A DNA stretch of 64,000 nucleotides from Pseudomonas sp. B20(2017) (GCF_002113125.1 NZ_NEJP01000003.1:62001-126000); one strand, 5' to 3'. Shown: positions 36,435 to 45,543, numbered from the stretch's first letter. The notes: generated by a model not told the origin, from the sequence alone. A program made the numbers and translations.

Positions 36435-37736
36435 TTACAACACCGAAAAGTTGTAACTCACAATCAACCGGGTCTCATCCACATCCCGGGCAAACTTCTC
36501 GTAGTTGGTGCGGTAAGTCGCATTGCGCAACCGCAGGCTGACATCCTTGAACGTCCCGGTCTGAATCACGTACTTCAACTCGCTGTCGCGTTCCCACTCT
36601 TTGCCTTCCTGATCGCTCCCCGGCACCTTGATGTGGTCGCCGTTCACGTAACGAGTCAGGAAACTCAAGCCGTTGATGCCGATCGCCTTGAAGTCATAGT
36701 CATAACGCAGCTGCCATGAACGCTCCTGCGCGGCGGCGAAGTCGTTGACCTGCACGTAGTTCACCAGGTACGGGTTGCTGCCATCCAGATACGGCATCGA
36801 ATTGTCGCCGTTCATGCGCTGCCAGCCAGCGCTAAAGGTGTGACCACTGATGCCGTAGGACAGCATGCCGCTCAACGCCCGGTTATCGATGGACCCGGCT
36901 TTCGCATCACCGCTGTCCGCGCTTTTCAGCAAACGCAGATCGGCTTTCAGCACGCCGTCACCCAGCGGCTGATTGGCCAACAGACCCACGAAGTGCTGGC
37001 GATAGATGTCTTCCAGCTCGGCGTAGTGATACTGCGCGGTCAGGCGATCGTTGATCTTGTAGTCGAAGCCGTACATGTCGAAATGATCGGCAGTGGTGTT
37101 GCAGGCATAACGCTTGTTCTTGCAGTGCACGCGAATATCTTGCGAATCGGTCGAATCCCGGGCGGTGTACTTGTCCAGACGCGCGGCCATGAAGGTCAGG
37201 TCCTTCACCTCTTTGGAGGTCAGCATCGCGCCGTTGAACATGGTCGGCAGCAGGCGGCCGTCGTTGTACTTGAGCAGCGGCAGATCCGGCAGCAGCGCGC
37301 CGTATTTCAGCACCGTATCCGAGACTTTGACCTTGGCGGTCAGGCCCATCTTCGCGTACTGACCTTTCGAGCCGCGCGGGTTCTCGCCGCTGGACGGCAA
37401 CAGGCCGCTGTTGCTGCGATCCGGGCTGGAATCGAGCTGAAAACCCGCCATGCCCAGCGCATCGATACCAAAACCGACGGTGCCTTCGGTGTAGCCCGAT
37501 TGCAGATTGAGAATAAAGCCCTGCGCCGACTCTTCGCGCTTGGACGCGCCCTGATCACTGGAGGTGTGCCCGTCGCGGAAATCGCGGTTGAAGTACACCG
37601 TGCGCGATTCGATCTTCGCCGTGGTGTCTTCGAAAAAGCCGCTGGCCTGGATCTGCGCGGTAAAACCGGCGCACAGCACGAACGCTCCGAAGCCAAGCGA
37701 CTGGCGCGGGGTGATGAGGGGAAATGGGGGACGCAT
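36435..37736 (-). CDS. OprD-family outer-membrane porin
   Basis: 433 residues from the ATG at 37736, giving a signal peptide ending near AQIQASGFFEDTTAKIESR; the mature start SGFFEDT...ARTVYFNRDFRD-type pattern is characteristic of OprD/OpdK porins. Beta-strand alternation and terminal aromatic residue pattern (RLIVSYNFSVL). A monomeric 18-strand channel for small substrates is expected. Its location after the mtl operon hints at a polyol or organic-acid substrate, but the genes point opposite ways and nothing proves it. Confidence 0.9.
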   Translation of the reverse strand: MRPPFPLITPRQSLGFGAFVLCAGFTAQIQASGFFEDTTAKIESRTVYFNRDFRDGHTSSDQGASKREESAQGFILNLQSGYTEGTVGFGIDALGMAGFQLDSSPDRSNSGLLPSSGENPRGSKGQYAKMGLTAKVKVSDTVLKYGALLPDLPLLKYNDGRLLPTMFNGAMLTSKEVKDLTFMAARLDKYTARDSTDSQDIRVHCKNKRYACNTTADHFDMYGFDYKINDRLTAQYHYAELEDIYRQHFVGLLANQPLGDGVLKADLRLLKSADSGDAKAGSIDNRALSGMLSYGISGHTFSAGWQRMNGDNSMPYLDGSNPYLVNYVQVNDFAAAQERSWQLRYDYDFKAIGINGLSFLTRYVNGDHIKVPGSDQEGKEWERDSELKYVIQTGTFKDVSLRLRNATYRTNYEKFARDVDETRLIVSYNFSVL

Positions 37737-38098
37737 TGAAAACTCCAACAGAACAACGATTGCGCAGAGGCGCAAACAACCAGAAATAGCTCCCGTCCCG
37801 GAACGATAATGAACCGGGAGGCAGTGAACACGCGGGGGTGAACGGCAATGATGGCAGATGGCTTTGACGTGCTACAGACGACTTTAGTCTGAAACTGACT
37901 GATTGTTCTCGGACGCCGAATTCAACGGCGACCGCGCGAGGGTCAGCCGTAAGTATCGGTTTTACTGGGCAAAACGACGGCTCTAAGGGTTTTCCCTATG
38001 GCTTGAGGGCTGTGCCTCTACGGCATTTGCGCCTTGAACGAGGCGGTTTAATCCTGCACCATCCGTCTCTTGCTTATTCAATGGACGGAAATAAAGGC
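37737..38098. other. Divergent spacer between the porin gene and vgrG
   Basis: 362 bp without a credible gene. It holds an imperfect inverted repeat CCCGTCCCGGAACG...CCGGGAG around 37794-37820 and CTTTAGTCTGAAACTGACTG further right. No convincing sigma54 or sigma70 promoter for vgrG was recognised; base composition is ordinary. Confidence 0.5.
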
Positions 38099-40171
38099 AT
38101 GCTGGACGCCAACGCTACCCACATTACCCTCACGCTCGAAGGCGCTTCCGCCGATCTGCAAGTCCTCAGCTTCACCGGTCGCGAAGCCCTCAATGAACCG
38201 TTCCGTTTCGATATCGAACTGGTCAGCGCCCGTCCCGACCTCAACCTTGAAGAACTCCTGCACAAACCTGGCTGCCTGACCTTCGGCGCCACCGGCGAGG
38301 GCAAGATTCACGGTCTGGTGTATCGCATCGAGCAAGGCGATTCCGGCAAGACCCTGACCCGTTACAGCCTGAGCCTGGTGCCGCAACTGGCGTACCTGCG
38401 GCACAACCATGACCAGCAGATTTTTCAGCAACTGACGGTGCCGAAGATCATTGCCCGGGTGCTGGAAGATCGCGGGATCCTGGCCAACGCCTACAGCTTC
38501 CAGCTCGGCGCCGAATACCCGGAACGCGACTACTGCGTGCAGTACGACGAATCCGACCTGCACTTCATCCAGCGCCTGTGCGAAGAGGAAGGCATTCACT
38601 TCCACTTCCAGCACAGCAGCAGCGGCCACAAACTGGTGTTCGGCGACGACCAGACCGTGTTCCGCAAACTGAAACCGGTCAACTACCAGCAAGACTCCGG
38701 CATGACCGCCGACAAACCGGTGATCAAGCGCTTCAACCTGCGCCTGGAAACCCGTACCAGCCGCGTTAGCCGCCGCGACTACGATTTCGAAAAACCGAAG
38801 ATCCTGCCCGAAAGCGCGGTCAAATCCGCGTTCATGCCGGACTTGGAAGACTACGACTACCCCGGCCGTTTCACCACGCGCGAGCGCGGCAAGTTCCTCT
38901 CGACCCGCGCGCTGGAACGCCATCGCAGCGACTACAAACTCGCCGAAGGCAAAGGTGACGAACCGACCCTGACCACCGGCCATTTCCTGACCCTGGCCGA
39001 ACACCCGCGCGCCGAATGGAACGACCTGTGGCTGCTGCTGGAAATCTTCCACGAAGGCAAGCAACCACAAGTGCTCGGCGAAAACGTCACCAGCGACGTC
39101 ACCGACAACAAGAGCGATTTCCACCAAGGCTACCGCAACTCGTTCGTGGCCACCCCGTGGGACGCCCACTACCGCCCAGCCCTCGCACACCCGAAACCGA
39201 AAGTCCTCGGCAGCCAGACCGCCATCGTCACCGGCCCCGCCGGCGAAGAAATCCACTGCGACCAGTACGGGCGCGTGAAAGTGCAATTCCACTGGGACCG
39301 CGAAGGCCAGGCCGACGACAAGACCACCTGCTGGCTGCGCGTCGCCAGCGGCTGGGCCGGCGCTGCCTACGGCGGCATCGCCATTCCACGAATCGGCATG
39401 GAAGTGCTGGTGACCTTCCTTGAAGGCGACCCCGACCAGCCGCTGGTCACCGGCTGCCTGTACCACAAGGAAAACGTCGTCCCCTACGACCTGCCGGCGA
39501 ACAAGACCCGCAGCACCTTCAAAACCCTGAGTTCACCGGGCGGCAAGGGCTACAACGAATTCCGCATCGAAGACAAGAAAGGCGTCGAGCAGATCTACAT
39601 CCACGCCCAGCGCGACTGGGACGAGAACATCGAACACGACCAGAAAATCCGCGTCGGCAACGAACGGCATGACACGGTCGAAGCCAATGTTTTAAGTGAA
39701 TTCAAGGTCGAGGAACACCGCATCACTCATCTGGACCGCAAGAGCGAAATGCGCGCCAACGATCACCTGACCGTGGGCGTGACCCAGCACGTTAAGGTCG
39801 GCACCGGGCAGTTCGTTGAGGCGGGCACGGAGATTCATTACCACGCCGGCGAAAAAGTGGTGATCGAAGGCGGGATGGAACTGACGGCCAAGGCTGGCGG
39901 CAGTTTCGTCAAGGTTGATGCGGGTGGCGTGACCATCAGCGGTGCGGAAGTGAAGGTCAATACCGGCGGTGCTCCAGGGGTAGGTTCCGGTATTCAGATT
40001 CTGGACCCGGTCATTCCATGGGCCGCTGCCAAAGACAAGGCAGGCACCCTGCTCGTCCCGGCGGCCGCCCAAATGGCATTGGCCAAAGCCGCGCGCAAGG
40101 CAGGCGACACTCGCTGCCCGATCTGCGAGGCCTGCCGCGAAGGCAAATGTGATCTGGGAGTCGTGGCATGA
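38099..40171 (+). CDS. vgrG: VgrG, type VI secretion spike protein
   Basis: 690 residues from the ATG at 38099 (MLDANATHITLTLEG). The gp27-like head covers ~1-400 (GREALNEPFRFDIELVS, AEYPERDYCVQYDESDL, FIQRLCEEEGIHFHF). The gp5/OB region has HCDQYGRVKVQFHWDREG and GWAGAAYGGIAIPRIGMEVL, then VTFLEGDPDQPLVTGCLYH. A beta-helix needle follows to ~660. The last 20 residues are cysteine-rich (CPICEACREGKC), not part of the core fold, and may be the docking tail for adaptor or effector. It overlaps the DUF4123 gene by ATGA. No Hcp, PAAR or sheath genes are in the window, so this is an orphan vgrG cluster. Confidence 0.95.
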   Translation: MLDANATHITLTLEGASADLQVLSFTGREALNEPFRFDIELVSARPDLNLEELLHKPGCLTFGATGEGKIHGLVYRIEQGDSGKTLTRYSLSLVPQLAYLRHNHDQQIFQQLTVPKIIARVLEDRGILANAYSFQLGAEYPERDYCVQYDESDLHFIQRLCEEEGIHFHFQHSSSGHKLVFGDDQTVFRKLKPVNYQQDSGMTADKPVIKRFNLRLETRTSRVSRRDYDFEKPKILPESAVKSAFMPDLEDYDYPGRFTTRERGKFLSTRALERHRSDYKLAEGKGDEPTLTTGHFLTLAEHPRAEWNDLWLLLEIFHEGKQPQVLGENVTSDVTDNKSDFHQGYRNSFVATPWDAHYRPALAHPKPKVLGSQTAIVTGPAGEEIHCDQYGRVKVQFHWDREGQADDKTTCWLRVASGWAGAAYGGIAIPRIGMEVLVTFLEGDPDQPLVTGCLYHKENVVPYDLPANKTRSTFKTLSSPGGKGYNEFRIEDKKGVEQIYIHAQRDWDENIEHDQKIRVGNERHDTVEANVLSEFKVEEHRITHLDRKSEMRANDHLTVGVTQHVKVGTGQFVEAGTEIHYHAGEKVVIEGGMELTAKAGGSFVKVDAGGVTISGAEVKVNTGGAPGVGSGIQILDPVIPWAAAKDKAGTLLVPAAAQMALAKAARKAGDTRCPICEACREGKCDLGVVA

Positions 40172-41016
40172 GTGATGCGCTCAATAACTGGCTGGGTGAA
40201 CAATCGCGCCTCAATCGCGTACTGATCCTCGTGCTCGACAGCCTCGCCGAACCGAACCCGGTCACGCCGTTGTACAGCGCCGGCGTGATGCAGCGCTCGG
40301 TGCAGCTCTACCGACGTACCGAGTTTGCCCAGTTCGCCTCCATCAGCCCATGGCTGACCGAACTCGAAAACCCGGGTAACGAAGCGTTCACTCAATTGCT
40401 GGATGACGCGCAGCGCAACTGGGGCTGGATCGGCAGCATGGACAAGGCCGATCTCGACAGCCTGACCCAGCATTGGATCGCCCGGATGGTCATCGACGAA
40501 GACGGCAACCGCTCGCTGTTCCGCTTCCAGGACAACCGCGTACTCGCCCGTTGCCTGGCCAACATGAAAGACACCGAATGGCCGCTGCTGCTCGGCCCGA
40601 TCAGCAGCGTCCTGTATTGGGATGAGGATCAATGGAGGAGCGCGGACAACAACAGGCCGGGCATGTATGCCGTGCCGAATCCGGCGCCTTGGCTCCGCAC
40701 TCCCGAATCAGGCGAACAGGCCAGAAGCATCCTGCGTGACAACCTCAAACGCTGGTTGCTGACTTACCACATCGACGCCGCCTCTGCATTGGCAGAAACC
40801 CGCGTGGTCAGTGAATGGCTGGAAGAACAGATGGATTTGCTTGATGAGTGGGGCTGGCGAACCGAAGAGCAACGACAGCTGATGCTGAGCCTGCGCCTTT
40901 CGCCACCCTGCTCAGCTGACATTGCCTGGGAGCCCATCCCCGGGGAAACGCCGGAACAGCACTTCGACCGATGCCAACGAGTGTTCGCTGAGCCGAAAAC
41001 CGGTGCCACGGTTTGA
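40168..41016 (+). CDS. DUF4123 adaptor/chaperone for T6SS effector
   Basis: 282 residues with the DUF4123 pattern: LILVLDSLAEPNP at the N-terminus, YRRTEFAQFASISPWLTEL, WGWIGSMD, and the RFQDNRVLARCL...EWPLLLGPISSVLYWDEDQW block. DUF4123 (Tap-1/TEC) proteins load specific effectors onto a cognate VgrG and are not secreted. It is translationally coupled to vgrG upstream and overlaps the first lipoprotein gene downstream (TTGA). Confidence 0.9.
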   Translation: MSDALNNWLGEQSRLNRVLILVLDSLAEPNPVTPLYSAGVMQRSVQLYRRTEFAQFASISPWLTELENPGNEAFTQLLDDAQRNWGWIGSMDKADLDSLTQHWIARMVIDEDGNRSLFRFQDNRVLARCLANMKDTEWPLLLGPISSVLYWDEDQWRSADNNRPGMYAVPNPAPWLRTPESGEQARSILRDNLKRWLLTYHIDAASALAETRVVSEWLEEQMDLLDEWGWRTEEQRQLMLSLRLSPPCSADIAWEPIPGETPEQHFDRCQRVFAEPKTGATV

Positions 41017-41873
41017 AGGCTCGACTGTGGATTGCAGTCGCGGCGGTGCCAATACTCGGTGGTTGCAGCTTTGCGCGTCAGATGGCTGAAAGCAGCGTGA
41101 GTTACTACTCGTGGGAGCATTTCACGCTGGTTGCTACTGTGCCTGCTAACTTCGGCTTTACCTCCAAGGCCAGTTACTACCCCGTGTCGGGCTACAACTG
41201 CGACATCTATAGCCCCGGACTCGGCGGAAATGTTACGCGCCAACAGCAAAATTCCAATACAACCGAGGCAAAGACAGAACCGCAGACAGTGTCTACGGAC
41301 ATACCGTTGAGCTTTCATATTGCGGGGTGTTCGATGGCGCTTACGCGCGTGAGTTATGAGGTGAGTGCCCGATATGGAACAGGGTCTCTAGACAGCGACC
41401 TGGAATTAGCCGGAGGTCTGACTGCGCGAGCTCCGACAATAGAGAATAGTTCAAATAAAATCCCCGACGTCATAGAAAAAAGGGGTTTGTGTTCTTGGTT
41501 GTTCCAGATCAGCAAGTCCAAGGCGACACTCGGCGAAATAGAAAAGCTTCTCTCATGTAAGGCCGCCGATGAACGCTGGTCAGTCTCAAAGAAAAAATAC
41601 GAAAAACGAAAGCCGGGTGGCTCCATCGCAAGAAATCAATTAGCTGGGAAAACTGTAAGAATCGAGTTTCGCCTATCCACTGAAGAGTTTCCATCGGTGG
41701 GCGGTACTTGGCTGAAATTTCCTGAAGGCTGGAAGCCTTGCCTTGGAGATGGGCTCAATGACCCTTATGGATTCTGCACTAAAAACAACAAAAACTTCAA
41801 AACCTTCAAAATGAATAAACGCGAGTGCACCATCTATCCAAATTGCGTTGAACAGGGAGTAGTTCATGACTAG
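41013..41873 (+). CDS. Lipoprotein, probable T6SS immunity protein, copy 1
   Basis: 286 residues from a TTG overlapping the DUF4123 stop. Lipoprotein signal with lipobox LGGC (Cys18). No named domain was recognised. It is clearly paralogous to the next gene: both share FTLVAT, FGFTSKA, YSPGLGG, VTRQQQ, SNTTEAK, QTVSTDIPL, FHIA.CSM.LTRV, RGLC.WLFQIS and an end with FKTFKMN...C.IYP. Several conserved cysteines suggest disulfides in the periplasm. Placement before a lipase effector and periplasmic anchoring fit an immunity protein. Visibly lower GC and AAA-rich codons than its neighbours, a sign of transfer. Confidence 0.7.
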   Translation: MKARLWIAVAAVPILGGCSFARQMAESSVSYYSWEHFTLVATVPANFGFTSKASYYPVSGYNCDIYSPGLGGNVTRQQQNSNTTEAKTEPQTVSTDIPLSFHIAGCSMALTRVSYEVSARYGTGSLDSDLELAGGLTARAPTIENSSNKIPDVIEKRGLCSWLFQISKSKATLGEIEKLLSCKAADERWSVSKKKYEKRKPGGSIARNQLAGKTVRIEFRLSTEEFPSVGGTWLKFPEGWKPCLGDGLNDPYGFCTKNNKNFKTFKMNKRECTIYPNCVEQGVVHD

Positions 41874-42726
41874 CAAGTATTTTTCATACGGGGTTCAAGC
41901 CGCGTTCTTCCTTGCTCTGCCATTGATAGGTGCATGTAGCTTTGCGGGACAGATTGCGAAGGACTCTGTTGAAGGGGCTACCAGCTATTACAGCCGGGAA
42001 CACTTCACGTTAGTTGCAACCTTCCCTGCAAAATTCGGCTTTACATCAAAAGCCCAATATTCGCCAAAAGCGGGCGAAAGCTGCCAAACGTACAGTCCAG
42101 GGTTAGGTGGATCAGTTACTCGTCAGCAACAAGAATCAAATACGACAGAGGCCAAGGACGTCGAACAGACGGTATCTACGGATATTCCACTAGAGTTCCA
42201 CATCGCCGATTGCTCGATGGAATTGACTAGGGTTGACTATGAGATAAGCGGCACATACGGTACGGATGCTTGGGACCACGGCATGGATAGAGCTGGTGGC
42301 CTATTAGTTAGAGAGAACCCCCTGCAAGCTGCCAAAGATCCATCACCAAATGTAGTAGATCAACGTGGCTTATGTACTTGGTTGTTTCAGATCAGCACAG
42401 CAAAGGCCAAAAAAGACGGCATCGAAAAAATACTCTCTTGTAATGCGGCAGACAACCAATGGAGTGTCCCGGAGGACTATTTTGAGCGTAAAAAACCAGG
42501 CGGCGTGGTATATCGCAACAACCTAAATCAGAAAACAGTAAAAATTCGATTCCAACTATCTGAAATCGAAGAGCCGTCCAAAGATAATCGCTGGATAAAA
42601 ACTGCGAGCGGATGGAGACCATGCCAGAAAACTGAGAAATCCGAGCGCTGCGCCACTCCGCCAGTGTTTAGAACTTTCAAAATGAACGGGCGTGACTGCA
42701 GCATTTACCCAGCATGCAGTGAATAA
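41866..42726 (+). CDS. Lipoprotein, probable T6SS immunity protein, copy 2
   Basis: 286 residues, lipobox IGAC (Cys24), overlapping copy 1 by 8 bp. Same architecture and many identical segments as copy 1, with divergence in the middle (DAWDHGMDRAGGLLV) and near the C-terminus. Tandem duplicated immunity genes of this sort may each neutralise a different effector allele; here only one effector gene follows, after 11 nt. Low-GC codon use as in copy 1. Function is inferred from context. Confidence 0.7.
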   Translation: MTSKYFSYGVQAAFFLALPLIGACSFAGQIAKDSVEGATSYYSREHFTLVATFPAKFGFTSKAQYSPKAGESCQTYSPGLGGSVTRQQQESNTTEAKDVEQTVSTDIPLEFHIADCSMELTRVDYEISGTYGTDAWDHGMDRAGGLLVRENPLQAAKDPSPNVVDQRGLCTWLFQISTAKAKKDGIEKILSCNAADNQWSVPEDYFERKKPGGVVYRNNLNQKTVKIRFQLSEIEEPSKDNRWIKTASGWRPCQKTEKSERCATPPVFRTFKMNGRDCSIYPACSE

Positions 42727-42737
42727 GGATATTACAG

Positions 42738-44963
42738 ATGCAATCACAAGAAAGTCGCATGTTAAATGATCAGTCACGCTCCTGCCCTTTAAAAGGTGGC
42801 TGGCTTAGCTTTCGACTCGTCGATGAGTTTGGAGATGGCAAGCCATATGCCAACTTGAAGTATGAGGTGACAGATTCTGAGGGTAGCAAGCAGTCAGGCT
42901 CGCTCGATGCCAATGGATATGCAAAAGTTACAGGCAACTACAGTGGCCCACTGATATTGACTCTGGATGAAAAATACTCCGGAAGCGATACGTGGTATGA
43001 AAACCTAAGCGACCGCCTTTTTTACCGCATACCTCTTACAGACTTGCAAGTTGCTGCAGAGAAAACCCTGCGTCGTCCGATTGGTAGTAACGAAAAAACC
43101 GGTGCCTATCGCGCCTCGGCTGAAAAAGGTGAGTTTCACAATGTTGAAGTTCGCGATTTTGTCAAACGGACCAAGCATCTGCCCGCCGCTGCGAAACTCT
43201 CAAATCCCGTGCCCGCAGGGTGCGCCAAACTTGCACGGGACTTTGCCGGAGACAAAGTTCCTAGCTTTGGTGTTGGACTTCTTCCCGAAAAACATTATGT
43301 TCTGGAAGTCCGCGCTCTGCGTGCATTCAGACCGCTTCTGTCGCTCGCGCCCGAATTCAGCGCTTTGAATCTATACCAGCTCTCTCTGTTAGCCACACTA
43401 AGCTATGGCGAATTCGGACAGATACCGGAAAAACCGAAACCAGCTCCTGAAAAAGACTTTGCGTTTACCTATCCGAAACGCGGAACTATCGGTCACGTAT
43501 TGAACACTTGCCTTGCGTGTCACGAAGAACCATCAAACTATGCGGACTCCAAGAAGCCGTCGTTCCCGCTGGTTGAAGATGTTCCCTACTCCAAACGTCT
43601 GGAAATCGTGCCTTTTGATCCAGAACTTTATCCGCAAAACGATTCCGCCTCAGGCGACGCCCGTGAAACGCCTTCAACCGTACACTTTTTCAACGATTCC
43701 AGGAAAGGTAGCACCGACTGGAAAAATACAGACACCCAAGCGTACGCCACACACGATGACCGAGTGTTACTGATTGGCGTCAGAGGGACTGCTGAAGGAT
43801 GGGACGCCTGGCGCGATGTAGACGCCAAACAGGTACCGATAGAGGGCGGAACTGGAAAGGCACACCAAGGTTTCTACGAAGCATTCATGGCATTAAAGCC
43901 CTTTATTGACGACTACATCCGTCGCTTCCGCACCGACCAAAAAATCCTCGTCTGCGGCCACAGCCTCGGCGGTGCAATTGCGTTGCTGCTCTCCGAATGG
44001 CTGCACCGCGAGATCACCGATGACGTCATTCTCTATACCTTCGGCTCTCCCCGCGCCGGTGACAAAGATTTTGTCGAGTCAGCGAGCGGTTTGATTCACC
44101 ACCGAATCGTCAACCAGAACGATCCGGTTCCGAGCGTCCCGGCTGGCTGGATGGACACCAAAAAACCGATTTGGATCACCGGTCTCGCCGCGACAGTTTC
44201 CGGTGTTCTGTCGCCAGCCGCTGGCGGCGTGGTCATGGGAGTGGGCATGGCGCGCTTCGGCGGTAAACCCTACTGGCACCATGGCGAACAACGCTATTTC
44301 ATGCCATTGCAACTGCCCGGCCGCCAGCTCTCCTCGGTCCTGTGGACCCCCGGATGCGAAGGCTATGAAGAAGCCGCCATGAACCGCTGTCTGAAGCAGC
44401 TGAAAAACAACGACACACCAGACCGCAAGAACTTTTTGACTCAGGCGGCCAACGGTGCCGATCACAAGATGCTGGACGGCTATATTCCAGCGTGTTGGGC
44501 ATCGCTTCGCCGCTGGCAGGACACACAGCAAACCGGTGGCTACATCATCAGTACGACGGAATCCGATCGTCTGAAGCTGGAAATCGAGACGTATCGCACG
44601 GAGTTGCAAAAATGGCAGCGTGAAGCCAGTGCCGAGTTCCCGGGCGGCACAATCGAAAGCCGGCCCCAAGATCGCGCTACTGCGCTGCAACGCCGCTCGA
44701 CCATGTCGGACCTTCAGGATCGCCAGACAGCCATCCGCCAGGCCATTCGACACAATGAAAAAGAACTCAAAGCGCTTGAGGGTACGCTGCAAACGGTGCT
44801 CACCCTGAGCAAAACGAAACTCACGATGGCGGATCTCTATGGCGATTGCAGCTCACTGCCAGAGTTGCAAACCCACATTGACAGATGGGCTGAACATCGC
44901 GAGAACCAGGAGTCTGTGCGTCTCGCGCAAATTCCTTCTTCTACGTCTGCCAGCATGGCTTGA
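42738..44963 (+). CDS. T6SS lipase effector, class-3 lipase fold
   Basis: 741 residues. The N-terminal ~100 residues form a beta-rich domain (CPLKGGWLSFRLVDEFGDG, YANLKYEVTDSEG) often seen at the start of pseudomonad T6SS lipases. The catalytic domain (~330-530) has GHSLGG with nucleophile Ser409, Asp462 in NQNDPVPSVP and His514 or His515 in YWHHGEQRYF, the class-3 lipase order. The C-terminus is helical and charged. Expected to hydrolyse membrane phospholipids of rival cells in the periplasm. A CLACH string at ~257 is not taken as a heme site. The 5' half is AT-richer than the 3' half, suggesting a mosaic gene. Ends at a strong hairpin. Confidence 0.85.
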   Translation: MQSQESRMLNDQSRSCPLKGGWLSFRLVDEFGDGKPYANLKYEVTDSEGSKQSGSLDANGYAKVTGNYSGPLILTLDEKYSGSDTWYENLSDRLFYRIPLTDLQVAAEKTLRRPIGSNEKTGAYRASAEKGEFHNVEVRDFVKRTKHLPAAAKLSNPVPAGCAKLARDFAGDKVPSFGVGLLPEKHYVLEVRALRAFRPLLSLAPEFSALNLYQLSLLATLSYGEFGQIPEKPKPAPEKDFAFTYPKRGTIGHVLNTCLACHEEPSNYADSKKPSFPLVEDVPYSKRLEIVPFDPELYPQNDSASGDARETPSTVHFFNDSRKGSTDWKNTDTQAYATHDDRVLLIGVRGTAEGWDAWRDVDAKQVPIEGGTGKAHQGFYEAFMALKPFIDDYIRRFRTDQKILVCGHSLGGAIALLLSEWLHREITDDVILYTFGSPRAGDKDFVESASGLIHHRIVNQNDPVPSVPAGWMDTKKPIWITGLAATVSGVLSPAAGGVVMGVGMARFGGKPYWHHGEQRYFMPLQLPGRQLSSVLWTPGCEGYEEAAMNRCLKQLKNNDTPDRKNFLTQAANGADHKMLDGYIPACWASLRRWQDTQQTGGYIISTTESDRLKLEIETYRTELQKWQREASAEFPGGTIESRPQDRATALQRRSTMSDLQDRQTAIRQAIRHNEKELKALEGTLQTVLTLSKTKLTMADLYGDCSSLPELQTHIDRWAEHRENQESVRLAQIPSSTSASMA

Positions 44964-44978
44964 AGTGAAAACGTCGGG

Positions 44979-45010
44979 TTTAACGGGAAAACGCTCTGTT
45001 TCCCGTTAAA
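44979..45010. terminator. Long perfect hairpin ending the T6SS island
   Basis: TTTAACGGGAAA (44979-44990) / TTTCCCGTTAAA (44999-45010), 12-bp perfect arms with an 8-nt loop. The A/T-rich arm ends could serve as the T-run on both strands, for the lipase gene and the convergent small gene. Confidence 0.75.
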
Positions 45011-45022
45011 TCCTTACGAATG

Positions 45023-45319
45023 TCAGGCAGGTGCAGTCCAGTTCAGCATTTTCTGCTGCGCAACCTGCAGCAAATCATTGCCATCCTGCGCCAGCGAATA
45101 CAGCGCATGGGTGATGTGGGGGATGTCCTGGACATCGGCGTGTTTGAAGCACAGGCAATGCAGGGTTTCGAGCAGGTCGGCGGCGGCGCGTACGCGTTGG
45201 ACGGCGGCTTCGAAGATGTCTTGGGGGTTGGCTTCGGTGTCGATGACCAGCGGTGCGCTGTCGGTGACGCCGCTGTTGAGCGGGAGATAGCGGGCGGAGC
45301 TTAGTTTCAGTATTGGCAT
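45023..45319 (-). CDS. Small DUF3077/DUF6124-like protein
   Basis: 98 residues: a polar N-terminus, a helical core (DIFEAAVQRVRAAADLLETLHCLCF) and a helical tail (ITHALYSLAQDGNDLLQVAQQKML). The pattern resembles the small DUF3077/DUF6124 proteins that occur in several copies in P. fluorescens genomes; the exact family is uncertain and function unknown. The leader upstream is unusually rich in hairpins, one of them just before the start codon. Confidence 0.6.
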   Translation of the reverse strand: MPILKLSSARYLPLNSGVTDSAPLVIDTEANPQDIFEAAVQRVRAAADLLETLHCLCFKHADVQDIPHITHALYSLAQDGNDLLQVAQQKMLNWTAPA

Positions 45320-45543
45320 TGGAATTACTCAAGGCAGCTTGAATGTAACCGCCAGCACCGTGACCAAACGATGGGGAGGCGGACTGTGTACAGGCTTGGT
45401 CAACCGAGAACCACCCGACTCGGCTCGCCCGAAGGCGACCCTGCACACAGCCGCCACAGCAATGCACTCCACAGACACGAATGTCCGTCGGGGCGAATAA
45501 TGGCACACATGCACAGGTGATTACGTTAGGTGACCAAACCTAA
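45320..45543 (-). promoter_or_regulatory. Hairpin-rich leader upstream of the DUF3077-like gene
   Basis: No credible gene from 45320 to 45814 (the short frames are poor). Read on the minus strand, the part next to the small gene holds TTAGGT-TTGGTC-ACCTAA (45526-45543), GACA-TTCG-TGTC (45474-45485), TCGCC-TTCG-GGCGA (45425-45438), a long-range pair TTGGTCA/TGACCAA (45361-45367 with 45396-45402), and TCAAG-CTGC-CTTGA (45329-45342) ten nt before the ATG. Two stems carry UUCG tetraloops. The nonamer TGACCAAAC occurs at 45361 and 45531. The rest, 45544-45814, is the presumed promoter of the DUF2790 gene, without a clear motif. Confidence 0.45.

Noticed and set aside
37840..37880. TGGCAGATGGCTTTG upstream of vgrG as a sigma54 promoter
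   Set aside because: Spacing between the GG and GC elements is off by one base, which sigma54 does not tolerate well.
38078..39466. A 462-codon open frame antisense to vgrG
   Set aside because: Same cause: reverse reading of GC-rich codons; no signal, family motif or ribosome site.
43507..43521. CLACH string in the lipase effector, like a c-type heme site
   Set aside because: A single CxxCH in a cytosolically made T6SS effector with no Sec signal cannot be hemylated by the usual pathway; probably chance.
45329..45514. 61-codon frame upstream of the DUF3077-like gene
   Set aside because: No ribosome site and no family pattern; the region is better explained as a hairpin-rich leader.
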